Source of the DNA: Lepus europaeus
Lineage: Eukaryota; Chordata; Mammalia; Lagomorpha; Leporidae
DNA: 64,000 nt
Assembly (NCBI RefSeq): GCF_033115175.1
Contig: NC_084835.1
Location: forward strand, 87,851,948-87,915,947
Direction: 5' to 3'
Numbering within the stretch: the stretch's first letter is position 1; every line of letters begins with the position of its first letter. The notes under the pieces were generated by a model. That model did no database searches. It saw nothing but the letters and a program-made list of their open reading frames with translations, and had not been told where the DNA came from. Position numbers and translations under genes: made by a program. Below, piece after piece: positions 33,127 through 45,599 of the stretch.

Positions 33127-35510
33127 AACAGTCAGAAAATTATGTGTAATAGTCTTTCATTTTGTTATTGTGATTATAATATCACAATATCTAGCCACTG
33201 CTCTGCTTTTAATTGCTTTTCAGTTTTTATTTCTGTTTATTCTTTTTATAATTATCTTCAAACTTTTTAGTTTTTATACTGAGTCTTTATTTGCCAAGCC
33301 ATTGTCCACTTGCAGTGAATGAATGGAGATCAATTCTGATTTTAGACAGACTCACGCATTTTAGACAGACTCCCCAAATGTGGGGGCACAACTTTTGATT
33401 ATTTTTGTGACACAATTTACTAAAATAGCAGATCATTCAGAAATCATTCATATTTGGCCTTGAGATATATTAAAGGATGCATCTTTGATCTCCCTTTCTA
33501 ATTATGTTTTGCTTTGGTCTAACGTTAAAGAAATAATTTGCATTCCCAAAGCACATACCAAGTTAACAACAGAGGAAGGGGACTTAGGAAAAAAAATCAA
33601 GGGAGAGAGAACCAAGATGAGCTTTTCAAATGCCATGGAGAATTCATAAAGTAAATGTATGTATAAATAGTACAGATTTCATTACATTTACCCTTTGTTC
33701 TGTAGACCAACTTCTCTTTCTTGAAACTCATTCCATTACTCTCCTCATCAAAATCAAAGTCAAGGAATGACGAATAAACATAATGTTGTGAGTACCTTCT
33801 GTAACTGCAGAATTACAGAGAATGCACATTGAGAAAGCAAGTTTCTTGCCGTTCAGAAACTTCCAATCAATGCTGACACATGAAACTATAACATATGCAG
33901 TGTAGAAAATAAGAGGTGACAGGGCACAAAAATATCATATAATAATTAATTGTGCAATTGTCATTCAGAGCAGCTTTGTTATAAATGATTAAAGGTAGGA
34001 AATAGTGAGAAGGCTAGAGTTTGAGGCAGCTTCACAGGTGCGTTGAAAACCATGTGTAAAGGTTGAGCAGATTTGAATAACCAGAAAGAAGGACTTTCTA
34101 ATTGTAGTGTCCAGAAAGAAAATTCATTGTATTGGGTCAAGAACCAAACAAATGCAATGTTTTTTACCCAGAAAATTCAAATAAAGAACTTTGAGTAAAG
34201 ATGTTACCTAGAAAACTTGAAATGAAAGAAGGGGTAAATTTCCCTAGACAACATTGTGTGCCAGGTATTGAAATTCACTGCCTACTTGAAGTTAAGCACA
34301 GCAGCTGAATTTGACAGAATTGTAAATTCAAACAACATTTGAAGTTTTTCACTAAAAAAAGGGGGGGATCAAATCTCATGCTTTAGGGCATCAAGCTTTT
34401 GCTGTAGGGCCATGGTGAGGATTTGTATCCAGTCTCATTGCCATGTACCATTAGGTAAAAGCTACCTTTAACAGAGCTGCCAATGTCCTATATGAGCATA
34501 GCTGTAGTTAAAGAAATAAATAAATGGCTGTGGACATTGACATATCCTCATTTCCCTGCACCTCAAGACTCAGAGAATCTTTCAAAGCCTCTGCTGGCTT
34601 AAATCCTAATCCCTAAGACCCAAAAGGAGTAGTGACTCCTGTAATAAGAATCCGATTTCTGTTCAGAAAGCATGGCTATAAATTATAGTTCTTATGTATT
34701 TCACCAACTAAGCTGTAGATCCTATGAGATGTTGAGTTTGTATGATGCTCAGATCAGGGACAAAACACGAGGAAAGGGATGAGTTGTGAGAAGGTGAAAG
34801 GAGTGAATATTTTTTTTAAACATGATAGTCCCATCCGTAAACAACTTACAAACTGTAGAGACAAAGCACCTGGGTAAGAAACGCAGAAATAATGTAGTAA
34901 CATAGCATAGCTAGGACAAAAAGGCAGGTCTGAAATGAGAGAATATGGTATGAATAACATAATAAATGGATGCCAAAATACTCGCATATGCACAAGACTG
35001 TGTAATGGGAGCAAAGAAGTATTACTTTGAACAACACTATGTAGTGAAAAGACGGGGAATCGAAGAAAAAAGACAGCATAGAATTAGGATCAGAGAAACC
35101 TGTGGGTCCCCTTATTTAGTCTCCACAACTTTTCTTCAAATAAAATATTATTATTCTCATTTGCTTTGGTAATCTATTTATTCAAGTTTGCGTAGTTATG
35201 TAATTGGCAGAGCTAAGAATATAGTGTAGTCTATCTAATGCCTTAGTCTTAACTTTTCCCATTAATGAGCACAGCCTGAGTGGATTTTGTAATAATTATT
35301 ATCAGTGGTGATTTTTAACAATATATTTTTAAATAATAAGCTTGAGATTATTCCAATTAGATTCTATGCCAAGAAGAGAGAAGCACCAAGGGAAAGACAG
35401 GAAGAGACAGATTGAAGAAAATATTCAGAATGAGAACAATTCAGAGGGAGAGAATGAGATTACTGTAAGCCAAGATAAAAGTTTTCACTCCATTTAAGTG
35501 ATTTTTAAGA
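33127..35510. other. Unique sequence, no gene seen
   Basis: About 2.4 kb of AT-rich DNA. GTAGGGCCATGGTGAGG to CCTATATGAGC (34390-34500) may be a very old SINE head. A MIR-like fragment lies at 35150-35245. The frames at 34754-35172 overlap on both strands and look accidental. Confidence 0.45.
35150..35245 (-). repeat. MIR-like fragment
   Basis: AATATTATTATTCTCATTTG followed by TAGTTATGTAATTGGCAGAGC resembles the minus-strand MIR core. Confidence 0.45.
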
Positions 35511-35833
35511 ACAATGTTTATTTATTTATTTTTAATCTACTTTACAGGCAGATTGACAGACAGAGAGGAGAGATCGTCCCTCAGCTGGATGATAACCCAA
35601 ATGCGTACAACAGCCAGGGCAGGCCCAGGCAACATCCTGGAACATATAGTTCCATCTGGTTCTTTCACAAGTAGCAGGAAACCAAAGCCTGGGCCGTCAT
35701 CTGCTGCCTCCCAGGATGCAGTACCAGGAAGCTGGATTGGAAGTAGAGCAGCTGAGACAAAAACTGGCGGTCTCATATGGAATGCAGGTGTTCCAAGCAA
35801 TGACTTAATTCACTCTGCCACAATACCTACTCC
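35511..35833 (-). mobile_element. C-SINE, diverged
   Basis: TTTATTTATTTATTTTTAAT tail, ACAGGCAGATTGACAGACAG, GAAGCTGGATTGGAAGTAGA and CCACAATACCTACTCC. Confidence 0.85.
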
Positions 35834-36231
35834 TCCATTCTTTTTAAAACTGCAAAATAGATTAGACTCTCGTCACCTCACTACTCAGTCAATAGATTAT
35901 AGAAATTTTACTAAGGAAAATTTTGTTAAAAAAAAAACTCAGAAAGAATGTGTCTTCACATGTCATGATGTGTATGATTCAATGCTGTATCTCTGATATG
36001 AATCTAAGAGTATTTGATTATGCCAGTGGTCCCCACTTAACATGTGAGTTTAAAAAAAATCTCAACATCCCAGTGATATCCTTAGCCAATTAAAACAAAG
36101 AGTTGTAGTACTTGTCAGGCATAGTTGTTTTTACGGATTTCCAGGTTATGCTACTATATCAGAGCAGTTAGGAACAAGTGGCTTAGTTAAAACCTCAAGT
36201 AATTTTCTTTTTTCCTAAATTTACTTTAACT

Positions 36232-36546
36232 AGGACTGGCACTGTGGTGTAAAGGGTAAACCTGCCAGCTCTGGTGCCAGCAACTCATATGGGTGCCAGT
36301 TGAGTTCTGCCTGCTCTACTTCAGATCCAGATCACTGCTAATGTGCCTGGAAAAGCAGCAGAAGGTAACCCAAGTCTTTGGGCCCCTACACCCATGTGGG
36401 AGACCTAAAAGAAGCTACTGGCTCCTGGCTTCGAATTGGCCCAGCTCCAGCCGTTGCAGCCAGTTGGGGAGTAAACCAGCAGATAGAGGATCTCTCTGTC
36501 TCTCCCTCTCTTTGTAACTCTGTTTTTCAAATAAATATTTTAAAAA
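36232..36546 (+). mobile_element. C-SINE
   Basis: AGGACTGGCACTGTGGTGTA head and a CAAATAAATATTTT tail; TTACTTTAA is duplicated at 36221-36229 and 36547-36555. Confidence 0.92.
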
Positions 36547-36580
36547 TTACTTTAATTTTCTTTTATCCTTAAAGAAGTAG

Positions 36581-36648
36581 ACATCAAGATTTTTGCACCA
36601 AAATAAACTCAGCATTTACTTGCATTTTCCACAATTTTTAGAGTACTG
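36581..36648. mobile_element. Small inverted-repeat element, partial copy B
   Basis: ACATCAAGATTTTTGCACCA, then AAATAAACTCAGCATTTACT and TGCATTTTCCACAATTTTTA match the right half of copy A. It is cut on the left. Confidence 0.55.
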
Positions 36649-36689
36649 CTGTACATTTTTGAGTATGGATAAACCAGTTTCAAAAGTTA

Positions 36690-36840
36690 GCTCTGCCACC
36701 CCTTTGAGTGTATCATTAAACATTTATGAATTTCCCTGTCTGTAAATAAATACCATGCACCTCTCAATGATCTTTACTATTAAATGAGAAGTTGGATTGT
36801 AGGATGTAGTACAACACTTGCTATAAGTTGCTCAGGTAAT
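36690..36840 (+). repeat. Possible MIR fragment
   Basis: AGCTCTGCCACCCCTTTGAG, AATTTCCCTGTCTGTAAATA and a later AGTACAACACTTGCTAT follow MIR order, with heavy divergence. Confidence 0.45.
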
Positions 36841-36854
36841 ATTGGCCCCCTGTT

Positions 36855-37225
36855 AGCTTTGTGTTAGTTACCACAATGAAGTAAAATACTTAAAACATCT
36901 AAGTTTATTAAGAGAAAAGGATTATGTAGTTCACAGTGTTGAAGGTTCAGATTCCAGGATCTGGTTTGCACTCTCATGGAGGGACAGTTGACAAAGGTTG
37001 GAATACCTGCAGGAGTAAATGATTACCTGTTGAATAGGAAGCAGAGACAGCTAAAGTCCTGGGATTCCACCATTACCTGTGAGGGCACACCTCAGATAAC
37101 CTAAGGACCTCCCTCAAAGACATACACTGAAAGTTTCCACCACCTCCCAGCAGTGTAACTTTGAGGAAAAAAAAAAAAAAAAAAAACCTGTAACAAATGA
37201 ATTTCTTGGGACACCCAAATGAATA
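36855..37225 (-). mobile_element. MaLR-type LTR
   Basis: TTGTGTTAGTTACCACAATG, AAGTTTATTAAGAGAAAAGG, AGTTCACAGTGTTGAAGG and CCACCACCTCCCAGCAGTGT are, in order, the reversed landmarks of a THE1/MST/MLT-class LTR. It is noncoding and old. An A-run at 37169-37187 lies within it. Confidence 0.65.
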
Positions 37226-37229
37226 TCCC

Positions 37230-38184
37230 TTATTCATTCCCTTTTATTCTAGCCTCTTCCCCACTGGATTAAAAAGGAAACTGAATCCACAAAAATGCAG
37301 CTTGTCCCAGGTTCCAGCGATTATTGAAAGCTAAGCAAAGCCTAGAGCGTCTCTAATGTCTGGCCTTGTTTTTGTTATAACATTTTAAAAATAGTAGGGG
37401 AAAAATAACAATAGTGAAAACTAATTGAAAGGCATAAAAAATTGGTATATGATTTTCCACACTCCCACTTGAAAAAAAAAGTCCCATATTGCCACAAATC
37501 AACCTTCTGACCTGCTTAACAGGTCCTATCTCAACCTATTATAAATTTTTACCTTCTTTACTTTTCCAACATCTTTCGAACCCAGAGCATTTATTCTTCA
37601 CATTTTTCCTTTGCATTTTGGGTGTTCCTTCTACCTCAACTCATCACTTTGTTAGCATATGACACCTGTCTACTTGGTTCACAAAAGATTTCATGTTTAT
37701 TTGGTCTCCTCATTAACCTTTGAGGAATCATAAAAAGAACCCTGATCTTAGAATAAAACATTCTTGGTTTTAATCCAGACGTTCACCAGTTTCCTTCACT
37801 CTACTGAGCGAGGGGGAGGGAAGAAAGATTACAATGCAAGGCATTATAGGGGTGTTTGGAGGACTTCTGAAATAAATATTAGAGAAAAAGCTTTGCAGAG
37901 CACAGTTAGGTCATTAAGATTGAAGAAGCCAGTTAAAATTAAGGAGAACAACATATCGCAAATTAGATTCAGTTTACAAGTATATTTTTGGTTTCTATTC
38001 TTGAAATATGAAAGAACCACCAAGAAGCACAGCATTTAGAAAAGTCAAGCCTAGTGAGTGACCAACTTTCTACTTATTTTATTTAGCTATTTTGAAGAAA
38101 ATAGTTATTTCTTTTTAAATTATTCACTTGATTATGGCAATTCTGCAATTCATTTAGCCAGTGTAGACTCAGTCTCAAAGTTTT
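37230..38184. other. Unique sequence, no gene seen
   Basis: A 91-codon frame at 37764 overlaps an antisense frame and has no recognisable domain. No young repeat is present. Confidence 0.5.
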
Positions 38185-38390
38185 AATCTAGAGCCTGTCA
38201 CTCACTCCTCAATGACCTTGGGCAAGTCACTTAATTTTTCCACATCTCAATTTCTTTGTCTGTAAAATTGGGATAATAATCTTGACCTCACAGAGAGGTT
38301 GCATGAATTAACTGATTAATGATTATAAAGCAATTTGAAAATACAGAACACTATATAAATGCTAAGTATTGTTATTAAGCAAATCAATTC
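38185..38390 (+). repeat. MIR element
   Basis: CCTTGGGCAAGTCACTTAAT, TTTGTCTGTAAAATTGGGAT and ATATAAATGCTAAGTATTGT are clear MIR landmarks; this is the best preserved MIR in the window. Confidence 0.88.
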
Positions 38391-38625
38391 AGAAAATCAA
38401 GATAATGACATTTCTTTTCAATCTATTTCTTAAAGTGCTTAACGCCTTTGCATCTAAGCCCTGTGTTGTAAAAAAGCAGCTTAAATATTTATAACTTGAA
38501 GTTTTCTAGTTTAACCAGTTCCTACTGAATACCAAGAAGGAAAAAAAGGAGAATAAAAAATCTCCTAAAGTAGAAACTTGAATTTTTCATTTAATTTGAC
38601 TCTTCAATTATATCTAGCTTAATTT

Positions 38626-38965
38626 TTTAAAATTTTTTATTTTATTTTATTTTTTGACAGGTAAAGTTAGACAGTGAGAGAGAGAGAGAGACAGAGAGAA
38701 AGGTCTTCCTTCCATTGGTTCACCCCCCCAAATGGCCGCTATGGCCAGCGACCTGCCGATCCAAAGCCAGGAGCCAGGTGCTTCCTGGCTGGTCTCCCAT
38801 GTGGGTGCAGGGCCCAAGCACCAGGCCCATCCTCCACTGCCTTCCTGGGCCACAGTAGAGGAAGAGGAAGCAACTGGGACAGAATCCCATGCCCCAACAG
38901 GGACTAGAACTCAGGGTGTGGGCGCTGCAGGCGGAGGATTAGCCAAGTGAGCCATGGTGCTGGCC
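38626..38965 (-). mobile_element. C-SINE, short-tail subfamily
   Basis: T-rich tail, GACAGGTAAAGTTAGACAGT, CACCCCCCCAAATGG and ATGGTGCTGGCC. A 14-base perfect duplication, ATCTAGCTTAATTT, lies at 38612-38625 and 38966-38979. Confidence 0.94.
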
Positions 38966-38979
38966 ATCTAGCTTAATTT

Positions 38980-39512
38980 AAAAAACAATCATCAATCAAG
39001 TATCTATTATTTATCTATCTCTACTCAACTGCTAAAGTCCTTAAATTTCAGAGCTGAAATGAACATTAAGGACCTTATGTGGCAATTCTATTATTTTGCT
39101 ATTGTGAAGATTTGAAGAGATGTCAAGTTATTTGCTGAAGTTTGTGTGTTCAATTTGTGTCAATGCTCCACTCTATCATCAGTCCCTGGTCATCTTGGCT
39201 TCAACCATTTATAAAGCAGATAACAAAAGGGGAGAGAAATACCAGCCCTACCCATGGATTTTACGTGGGATACTAATGAAACTGATGGCTAGAAATAGTA
39301 TATACTTCATTGCTATGGACTTCGGGACCAACATAACATAATCAGAACAGCTTTTAATTTATGAATTGTGGATTCTATCTATTAAATTTTGAGGTATAAA
39401 ACTATTACAATGCAGTGTTATGACATTTCCAAATTTTAACATTTTTATCAATTAATATATATATATATATATATAGTGTGTGTGTATGTGTAAATACATA
39501 CATATTAAAGAT
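38980..39512. other. Unique sequence with a TA/TG microsatellite
   Basis: A (TA)n run at about 39455-39475 passes into (TG)n at 39476-39490. The 73-codon frame at 39120 has no domain. Confidence 0.5.
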
Positions 39513-40023
39513 ATCTTGAAAATTTCATAGAAAACACATATATGGGAGCTGGCATTGTGGTGTAGCAGGTTAAACCTCTGTCTGCAGTGCCAGCATCCCA
39601 TATGGGTGATGATTTGAGACTCGGCTGCTCCGTTTCTGATTCAGGTCCCTGCTAATGTACCTGGAGAAGCAATGGAAGATGGTCCAAGTGCTTGGGCCTC
39701 TGCACTCACATGGGAGACCCAGAAGAAGCTCTTGGCTCCTGGCTCCTGGCTTCAGATAGGCCCAGCTCCAGCCATTACAGCCATTTGGGGAGTGAACCAG
39801 TGGATGGAAGATCTCTCTCTCTCTCTCTCTCTCTCTTTCTGTGTGTATTTCTCTTCCTCTCTCTAACTCTGTCTTTAAAATTAAAAAAAAAATGAAAATA
39901 TACATGAGAGAAAGTCAAGCAGTTTGTAGAAAATGGAGTTAAGAGAGATTATTTTAGTGAAAAAGTTTTGGAAATTTATGCACAGTTTTTCCATAATATA
40001 CATTTCCCATGAATTTTAGAAAC
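39513..40023. mobile_element. Small inverted-repeat element, copy C, split by a SINE
   Basis: The left end TCTTGAAAATTTCATAGAAA lies at 39513, and the right part (ATGCACAGTTTTTCCATAAT to CATGAATTTTAGAA) ends near 40023. The C-SINE at 39545-39892 sits between them. Confidence 0.6.
39545..39892 (+). mobile_element. C-SINE inside an older small element
   Basis: GGGAGCTGGCATTGTGGTGT head, a CT run at 39811-39836 and a tail reduced to TTAAAATTAAAAAAAAAA. Confidence 0.92.
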
Positions 40024-40050
40024 CCTCTTATGTATACATTTTATATAATG

Positions 40051-40252
40051 CAGAGGTGGAGAACATCTGGCCCATGGGCTATTTATGGTCCACAAAAATC
40101 ATTTGGTCTGGCCCTGCCAAGACTGCAGTTGGGACTCAAAATTCAATAAATCTATTGCAGGCCAATTTTTAAGTTGATAATTTTGTGTGGCTGGCAAATG
40201 ATGTTATAAATACACAAATGGCCCTTGGCAGAAAAAAGGATCCTTACCCCTG
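40051..40252. mobile_element. hAT-like nonautonomous DNA transposon
   Basis: 202 bp begins CAGAGGTGGAGAACAT and ends ATCCTTACCCCTG. The ends pair as imperfect inverted repeats of the CAGNGGT class. Body landmarks are TCATTTGGTCTGGCCCTGCC and AATGGCCCTTGGCAG. No clear 8-base target duplication is visible (ATATAATG versus ATAAGTAC), so the family call rests on the ends and body only. Confidence 0.6.
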
Positions 40253-40609
40253 ATAAGTACATAAATTTTTGCGTAGAGTCTGATCTTCAGTTAGAATATT
40301 TAAGTTCTCTATCTAGTTCAGTCTATTCGCTAAGTAGTCTTAGCCAGTCATTTCCTCTCTCTGGGGCAAGGTTTAATAATCTATTAAAGAAATGATCAAG
40401 GTACAAACACTCAGTGTTAAAGTTCTGAATGCTATGGAATGAGAAATCATAGTTAAAAATTCCTTAGGTAGATATGAGATTCTGAATAGGTCATAGACAA
40501 TAAATCTGATTATAAAACCAGTCACACTTCAAACCAAATGCTCATTTGAGGTTTCCTATCATAGAAGAATAAATTTGCAGAATGTAATGCTGGAAGGAAT
40601 ATTAGAGAT

Positions 40610-40765
40610 AATTTAGTATGATTCTTTTATTTTGTGATGAGAAAACTGAAATCTTAAAATAGTAAGTAATGTCCAAGGTCACAAAGCCCCTTCATGGGGA
40701 AACTGGGTCTAAAACCCAAGTTTCTTTGATTCCCAGTTGAACGTACTTTCATCTAAGTTATTAAT
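40610..40765 (-). repeat. MIR fragment
   Basis: TTTTGTGATGAGAAAACTGA and AATGTCCAAGGTCACAAAGC match the minus-strand MIR core. Confidence 0.7.
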
Positions 40766-42059
40766 TAAAATGACTTTGAGGTAAACATATTTTCTTTGAG
40801 GTTAGGACTTTCATAAACCAAAAGAATAATCAACTCTTTACAAATTTCTTCTCCTGGTTGTCCTTTCACTTTTTACATGGGTTTGTCCTGAATACATAGT
40901 CTTTAAAAGAGGGTATTCTTTTCAAAATAACAAGTATCAAATTCCGTGGTGTCTAAAATACTGTCATGAATACTCACCTTTCCCATTAATGGTCTGTTGA
41001 TAACAGGCTTCATACTTTCTTTTTCTGGATGTGCTGGGGAAAATCTATTGTCTCCTTACACTGTAGAAGAACTCATAGACTTCCCTTGCTCAACCTTGCT
41101 TTTTAATCACAATCTTACAGATTAAAACTTATCTAGTAAGAAAGTCCACTTCCATCAACAGAGTTAACACTAACTAGCTGAAGTAGATGTTCTTCATTTG
41201 ACATCCTCTATGGAGGAGTTTAAAGTATTTCTTACCATCACAGGAAATCTGCACATTGGCATTTGAGGGCTACTGGAGCAGTTTTCTTCACAAACAAGTT
41301 GCTCTGTAAATGTCTGATGACCTGCAGAATCCAGCACATAAAACCTCCCACATTCTCATTGAATGGAGAACTTCAATACGAACATCCTCTTCATAAAAGC
41401 TGGCGACCAGGAAAGGAAAAATGTCATGTAGATCTAGATTTATAGATCTCCTTTGGCACCAGGGAAAGTTGGTAAGCTTTGCTGGATGTGATGCTTGATA
41501 TTCAAATGTGGAGCTTGTCAGTTTTATCAGTAACAGTTTCACTTCAAGATGATAAGAAAAGCAAGCCATCACAAATGGCCAGTCACTGAGAATCTTGCAT
41601 TATTATTCCAAATATTGGGTGAGGTAGAAGAGGCATCTGTCCATCAGTTATTCAGATCAGACATCCATATACTAGAATACTATTTTAATTACCTCTCTGA
41701 GCTCTCTTTTAAGATATATTATCCCGCTCACAGTCCTCATGTCCAGATCTGTAGGGAACCTCAATCTTCAAATACATTACACAACTTACTATCTTCTCTT
41801 CAAACTGTTCCTACTTATAGCCAAATTAATTCATTAAACAACACTTCATACCCATGGTTAATAACATATGAATCCTTATACAATGTGACTTGTATGTTCT
41901 AGGAAATACATTGGTACAATTCAAATTTAAAGATGTCTGAAATTTTATTATATGGATATCCTTTCTTTTAAAAAGTAAACAGCTCTGAAAAAGGTAGCAA
42001 ATCAAACTATGACATTTACAATTAGAACAAATGAGTTTACTTAAAAATAATATAGCACA
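40766..42059. other. Unique sequence, no gene seen
   Basis: Overlapping plus and minus frames of 94-117 codons (41288-41902) have no recognisable domain and no conserved codon pattern that I can see. Confidence 0.45.
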
Positions 42060-42397
42060 TTTTTTTTTTTTTTTGGACAGGCGTAGAGTTAGACAGTGAG
42101 AGCGAGAGAGAGACAGAGAGAGAGTTATAGACAGTGAGAGAGACAGAGAGAATGGTCTTCCTTCCATTGGTTCACTCCCCTAATGGCTGCCAGGGCCAGA
42201 GCTGTGCCATCGGAAGCCAGGAGCCAAGTGCTTCCAAGCACTTGGGTCATCCTCCACTGCCCTCCCGGGCCACAGCAGAGAACTGAACTGGAAGAGGAGC
42301 AACCAGAACTAGTACCTGGCGCCCCAACCGGGACTAGAACCCGGGGCACTGGCGCTGCAGGAAGAGGATTAGCCAAGTGAGCCACAGTGCCGGCCCT
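42060..42397 (-). mobile_element. C-SINE, short-tail subfamily
   Basis: T-run, GAGTTAGACAGTGAGAGCGA, CTGCCCTCCCGGGCCACAGC and CACAGTGCCGGCCC. CpG content is relatively high, suggesting a young copy. Confidence 0.94.
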
Positions 42398-42449
42398 TAC
42401 ACTTTTTAATGATAGGGAAAATGGAAAAGATACCTCATAGAAATTCTCT

Positions 42450-42476
42450 GTGTATGTGTGTGTGTGTGTGTGTGTT
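42450..42476 (+). repeat. (TG)n microsatellite
   Basis: A TGTG run of about 26 bases with one interruption. Confidence 0.9.
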
Positions 42477-43309
42477 TTCTTATGCTTTGGAATACAGTGG
42501 CAAATCAACAAGATCCTAGCAGCCAAACTTATGTGCCCTCTTCCCTCCCACAAAGACTTTTCTCTTCATCTCTTGGTAGAGTTATCCACTAAATCAATAG
42601 TCCTCAATTCTCTCTGCACTGAAAATATAGACACCCAACCCCAACCCCAGAAGTTCTAATGCTGTTGATTGAGGATGAGGATCTGCCAACAGCAGGAGTT
42701 TTCTGTTTGTTTGGTTGGTTTTGCTTTGTTTTAAAGTCTTCTGGATAATCCTATTGGGTATCCTAGTTAGAGAAATATTACCTGAAACTCTCCACAGCCC
42801 TGCTTCCATCATCATGTTCTGACTTCTTCCTACTTCTATGTCTAACCCTCTTTCATGTGTTGATTTGAGAAATTTTCCTCTGGAGTTTATTCCCTACTCA
42901 ACATACTCAAATGAGGATGTGATTTTCACTGAGTGTATTTCCTCCAAAGTTCACAGTTCATGTTATGAGACTAAACATGAGTGCTTTCCATTACTTTCCC
43001 AGAACCTCCTTTTAAGAGGATGCATTCGATTCCTGAGGCTGAGGCATGCAGTGATGCTGTGCACATTAACACTGCGGTGCTATAAAACCGAGTTAGTCAT
43101 CCACAGCCATTTTCAGGTTAGGATCCTGATAGAATCTGCTGAGTGTTGTCATCTCCACAATCAAATACTAACATCTATATTTATTTTCCTAGAATTTCAT
43201 AGCTTTGCAGAGCTCATCTATGGATTCCTGTCAGTCTAATTTGTACACAGAATGACTAAAATGATCCCTTCCAAAGATTAGTGTTTCTGATTAGTCCAAA
43301 TTCTATAAA

Positions 43310-43480
43310 ATAGTGATTGAAAACATGGACTCTGAATTTGAACATGAACTTTAAAAACTTGTTCTGTTACTAAACACAGATGACATATTGGACAAACTAT
43401 GTAATCTGTATGAGTCTTAGTTCTCTTGTTTTTAAGTTAAGAGTAGGAACACCCAACTTTGAAGGTTTACTTGTCAATAA
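43310..43480 (+). repeat. MIR fragment
   Basis: AAACATGGACTCTGAATTTG, TTGTTCTGTTACTAAACAC and CTTAGTTCTCTTGTTTTTAA follow MIR order. Confidence 0.6.
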
Positions 43481-45599
43481 TCCTTGAGAAGCACCAACAC
43501 ACTCTGAATAGATAAAACTTAGAGAAAGCTCAGAAATTTAGGTGGTATAGTGTGGCAACCAAGGTATTTCTCTTTTTATAGCACTTAGTGTGTGTCTATT
43601 TGCATCTATGCAAATAGTACACAAACATCATGGAAGTAGTCTGATGAAACATATCAAAATTAATTAGTTAAAACAAAGGAAAATAGTGTAGCTAACTGAA
43701 CAGCAAGAGCATGAAAAATATTGTTGAGGACCAAGAATGAAGGGTCAAATTCTGAAACAAAAACCCATGTTCTTCTCTTAACCATGGCTTAGAAATGGTC
43801 CAGTATGAGACTGCTCCCTGGATCTCTGGAGATCACTGTCAATACTTAGGTGCTGTACATTGTTACTCAACATTAGGTAATATTTGTCCTACCTTGTTAG
43901 CATCAGTAAAAGGAAGACTAGGAGGATTGATTTGGGGGATTTGGAATTTCTATTACAAACAGAGATTGTCTTCTGACATGTACTGACCTTTGTGCTTGAG
44001 ATAAGGCCCACCCCTGATCTCCATATCCTCCTGATTGAGAAACGCTCCTCCATGCAGTTTAGGCACCAGAACAGGAGCTCAGGATCCTGGGTGCTCACTT
44101 ATTCACAGTGGGAAGCACACAACAGCTTGGATTTGTCACCTATACCCTATTTTGCATAGGCAAGTCATAACATTGGCTCTGACATGGAACACATAAAACT
44201 CTAAGCACAGTATTGGCAGGGAAATAAGAAGGAAAAAAAAGGCATATACTCTTTCCTTAAGAAATGTAAACACCTCACTGCTGGGCAGAAATTTTCATCA
44301 GATTGTTACATTTGTAAGGAAATGGATCTAAGTTGTTAGAAACATATTGTCTTCTCATTTTTTCAGTGTCTTGATGAACCAGCTAATCAAATAATCTCTG
44401 GTTTTTTAATACATACCTTTTCCACAAACTCATATAAAATAAACTGAGTTCAAATATGTGCTTTTTTTCCCTTAAATTCCTGGATTATTGATTTGAATGT
44501 GTCATTTTGAGCTGGCTGTAGGATGCTCCAATGAGGTGTGAACAATGACATTGCATGGGGGTCTCATGATAGGAAGGGAGGAGAATTAGGGAGGAGCAGG
44601 GCCAGCTTTTAATGGAGCCAGTTGCTCCTCGGTGTGTACTACTTGACCTACTTTCTGCTTTATACAATCCAGTTTATGCAACTAGGCAAAAAGAAAGCTG
44701 TGGATGAAAAACAGATATTCCTTCTCAAATGAAATTTCCACAGCAAATAAATTATCAAATTAAAAGTGATAAATACGTGGATTGTGCAACTCCTTTGTAA
44801 GGAATCAGATTCATAACTCTCTGAATTTCATGCACAACTATTTACATTCAATTATTCAGTCAAAGCCATGGAGACAAGGTTACAAAATTGAAGGATGAAT
44901 ATTTTCTGTTACCTTTCTTTTTTTTTTTTTAACATAACAAGAAACAGTTACCTAAGTATCAAGAAGCAATCACCTTGCAGTTAATATGAAAGATAAAAAT
45001 AAAACGAAACAAAACATATATTCATCATAGCTATCCAAGTAGAACATCAATAACTCTGAACAAGCAGTGAGCACAAATTAAATCAAAAGGCAATCACAAG
45101 AGTAAGAGTCTGGGAGCCATAGATCACTGCACAGAGAGGTCAGTGAGCTCTCAAAGCCTGAGGAGACGACCTGCCCTAAAAAGCCCATATAGTTCTCTCC
45201 TGTCTCTTACCTGGCTCAGAAGCATGAAAAGCTTAAAGAAATTCAGTCTTTTTCAATAGGAATCAGCTAATGGCTCTGCTGAAAGCCAGTTATGACTTCA
45301 GGAGACCAGGAAAGCCATGTATTCAAAACATTGTCCCACAGTCAGTGGCTGAACCTGGAAAAGTCAACGCTAGACGCTGAGCCCTGTTAAAAGCCAAACC
45401 CCCTTCGTAAGCCATTAACTCCACAGTGGAAACCTAGGGGATGCCAAAGATAACCTAAGATCAGAAAGGCAGGAAGTCCACATCTTCACACACCCTTTGT
45501 TCCCTGTGTCTGGTTGAAACCATTAATGAGCAAAGACTAGCAACCCTACAATTTGCCCCTTGGATTGCTAAGTCCAGAGGGTATGAGAAATCAATTCCG
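43481..45599. other. Unique sequence, no gene seen
   Basis: No SINE or LINE is recognised over 2.1 kb. Frames stay under 75 codons and overlap each other. Confidence 0.45.

Noticed and set aside
37764-38039. 91-codon plus-strand frame
   Set aside because: An antisense frame overlaps it, its composition is Lys-rich and AT-driven, and no domain is seen.
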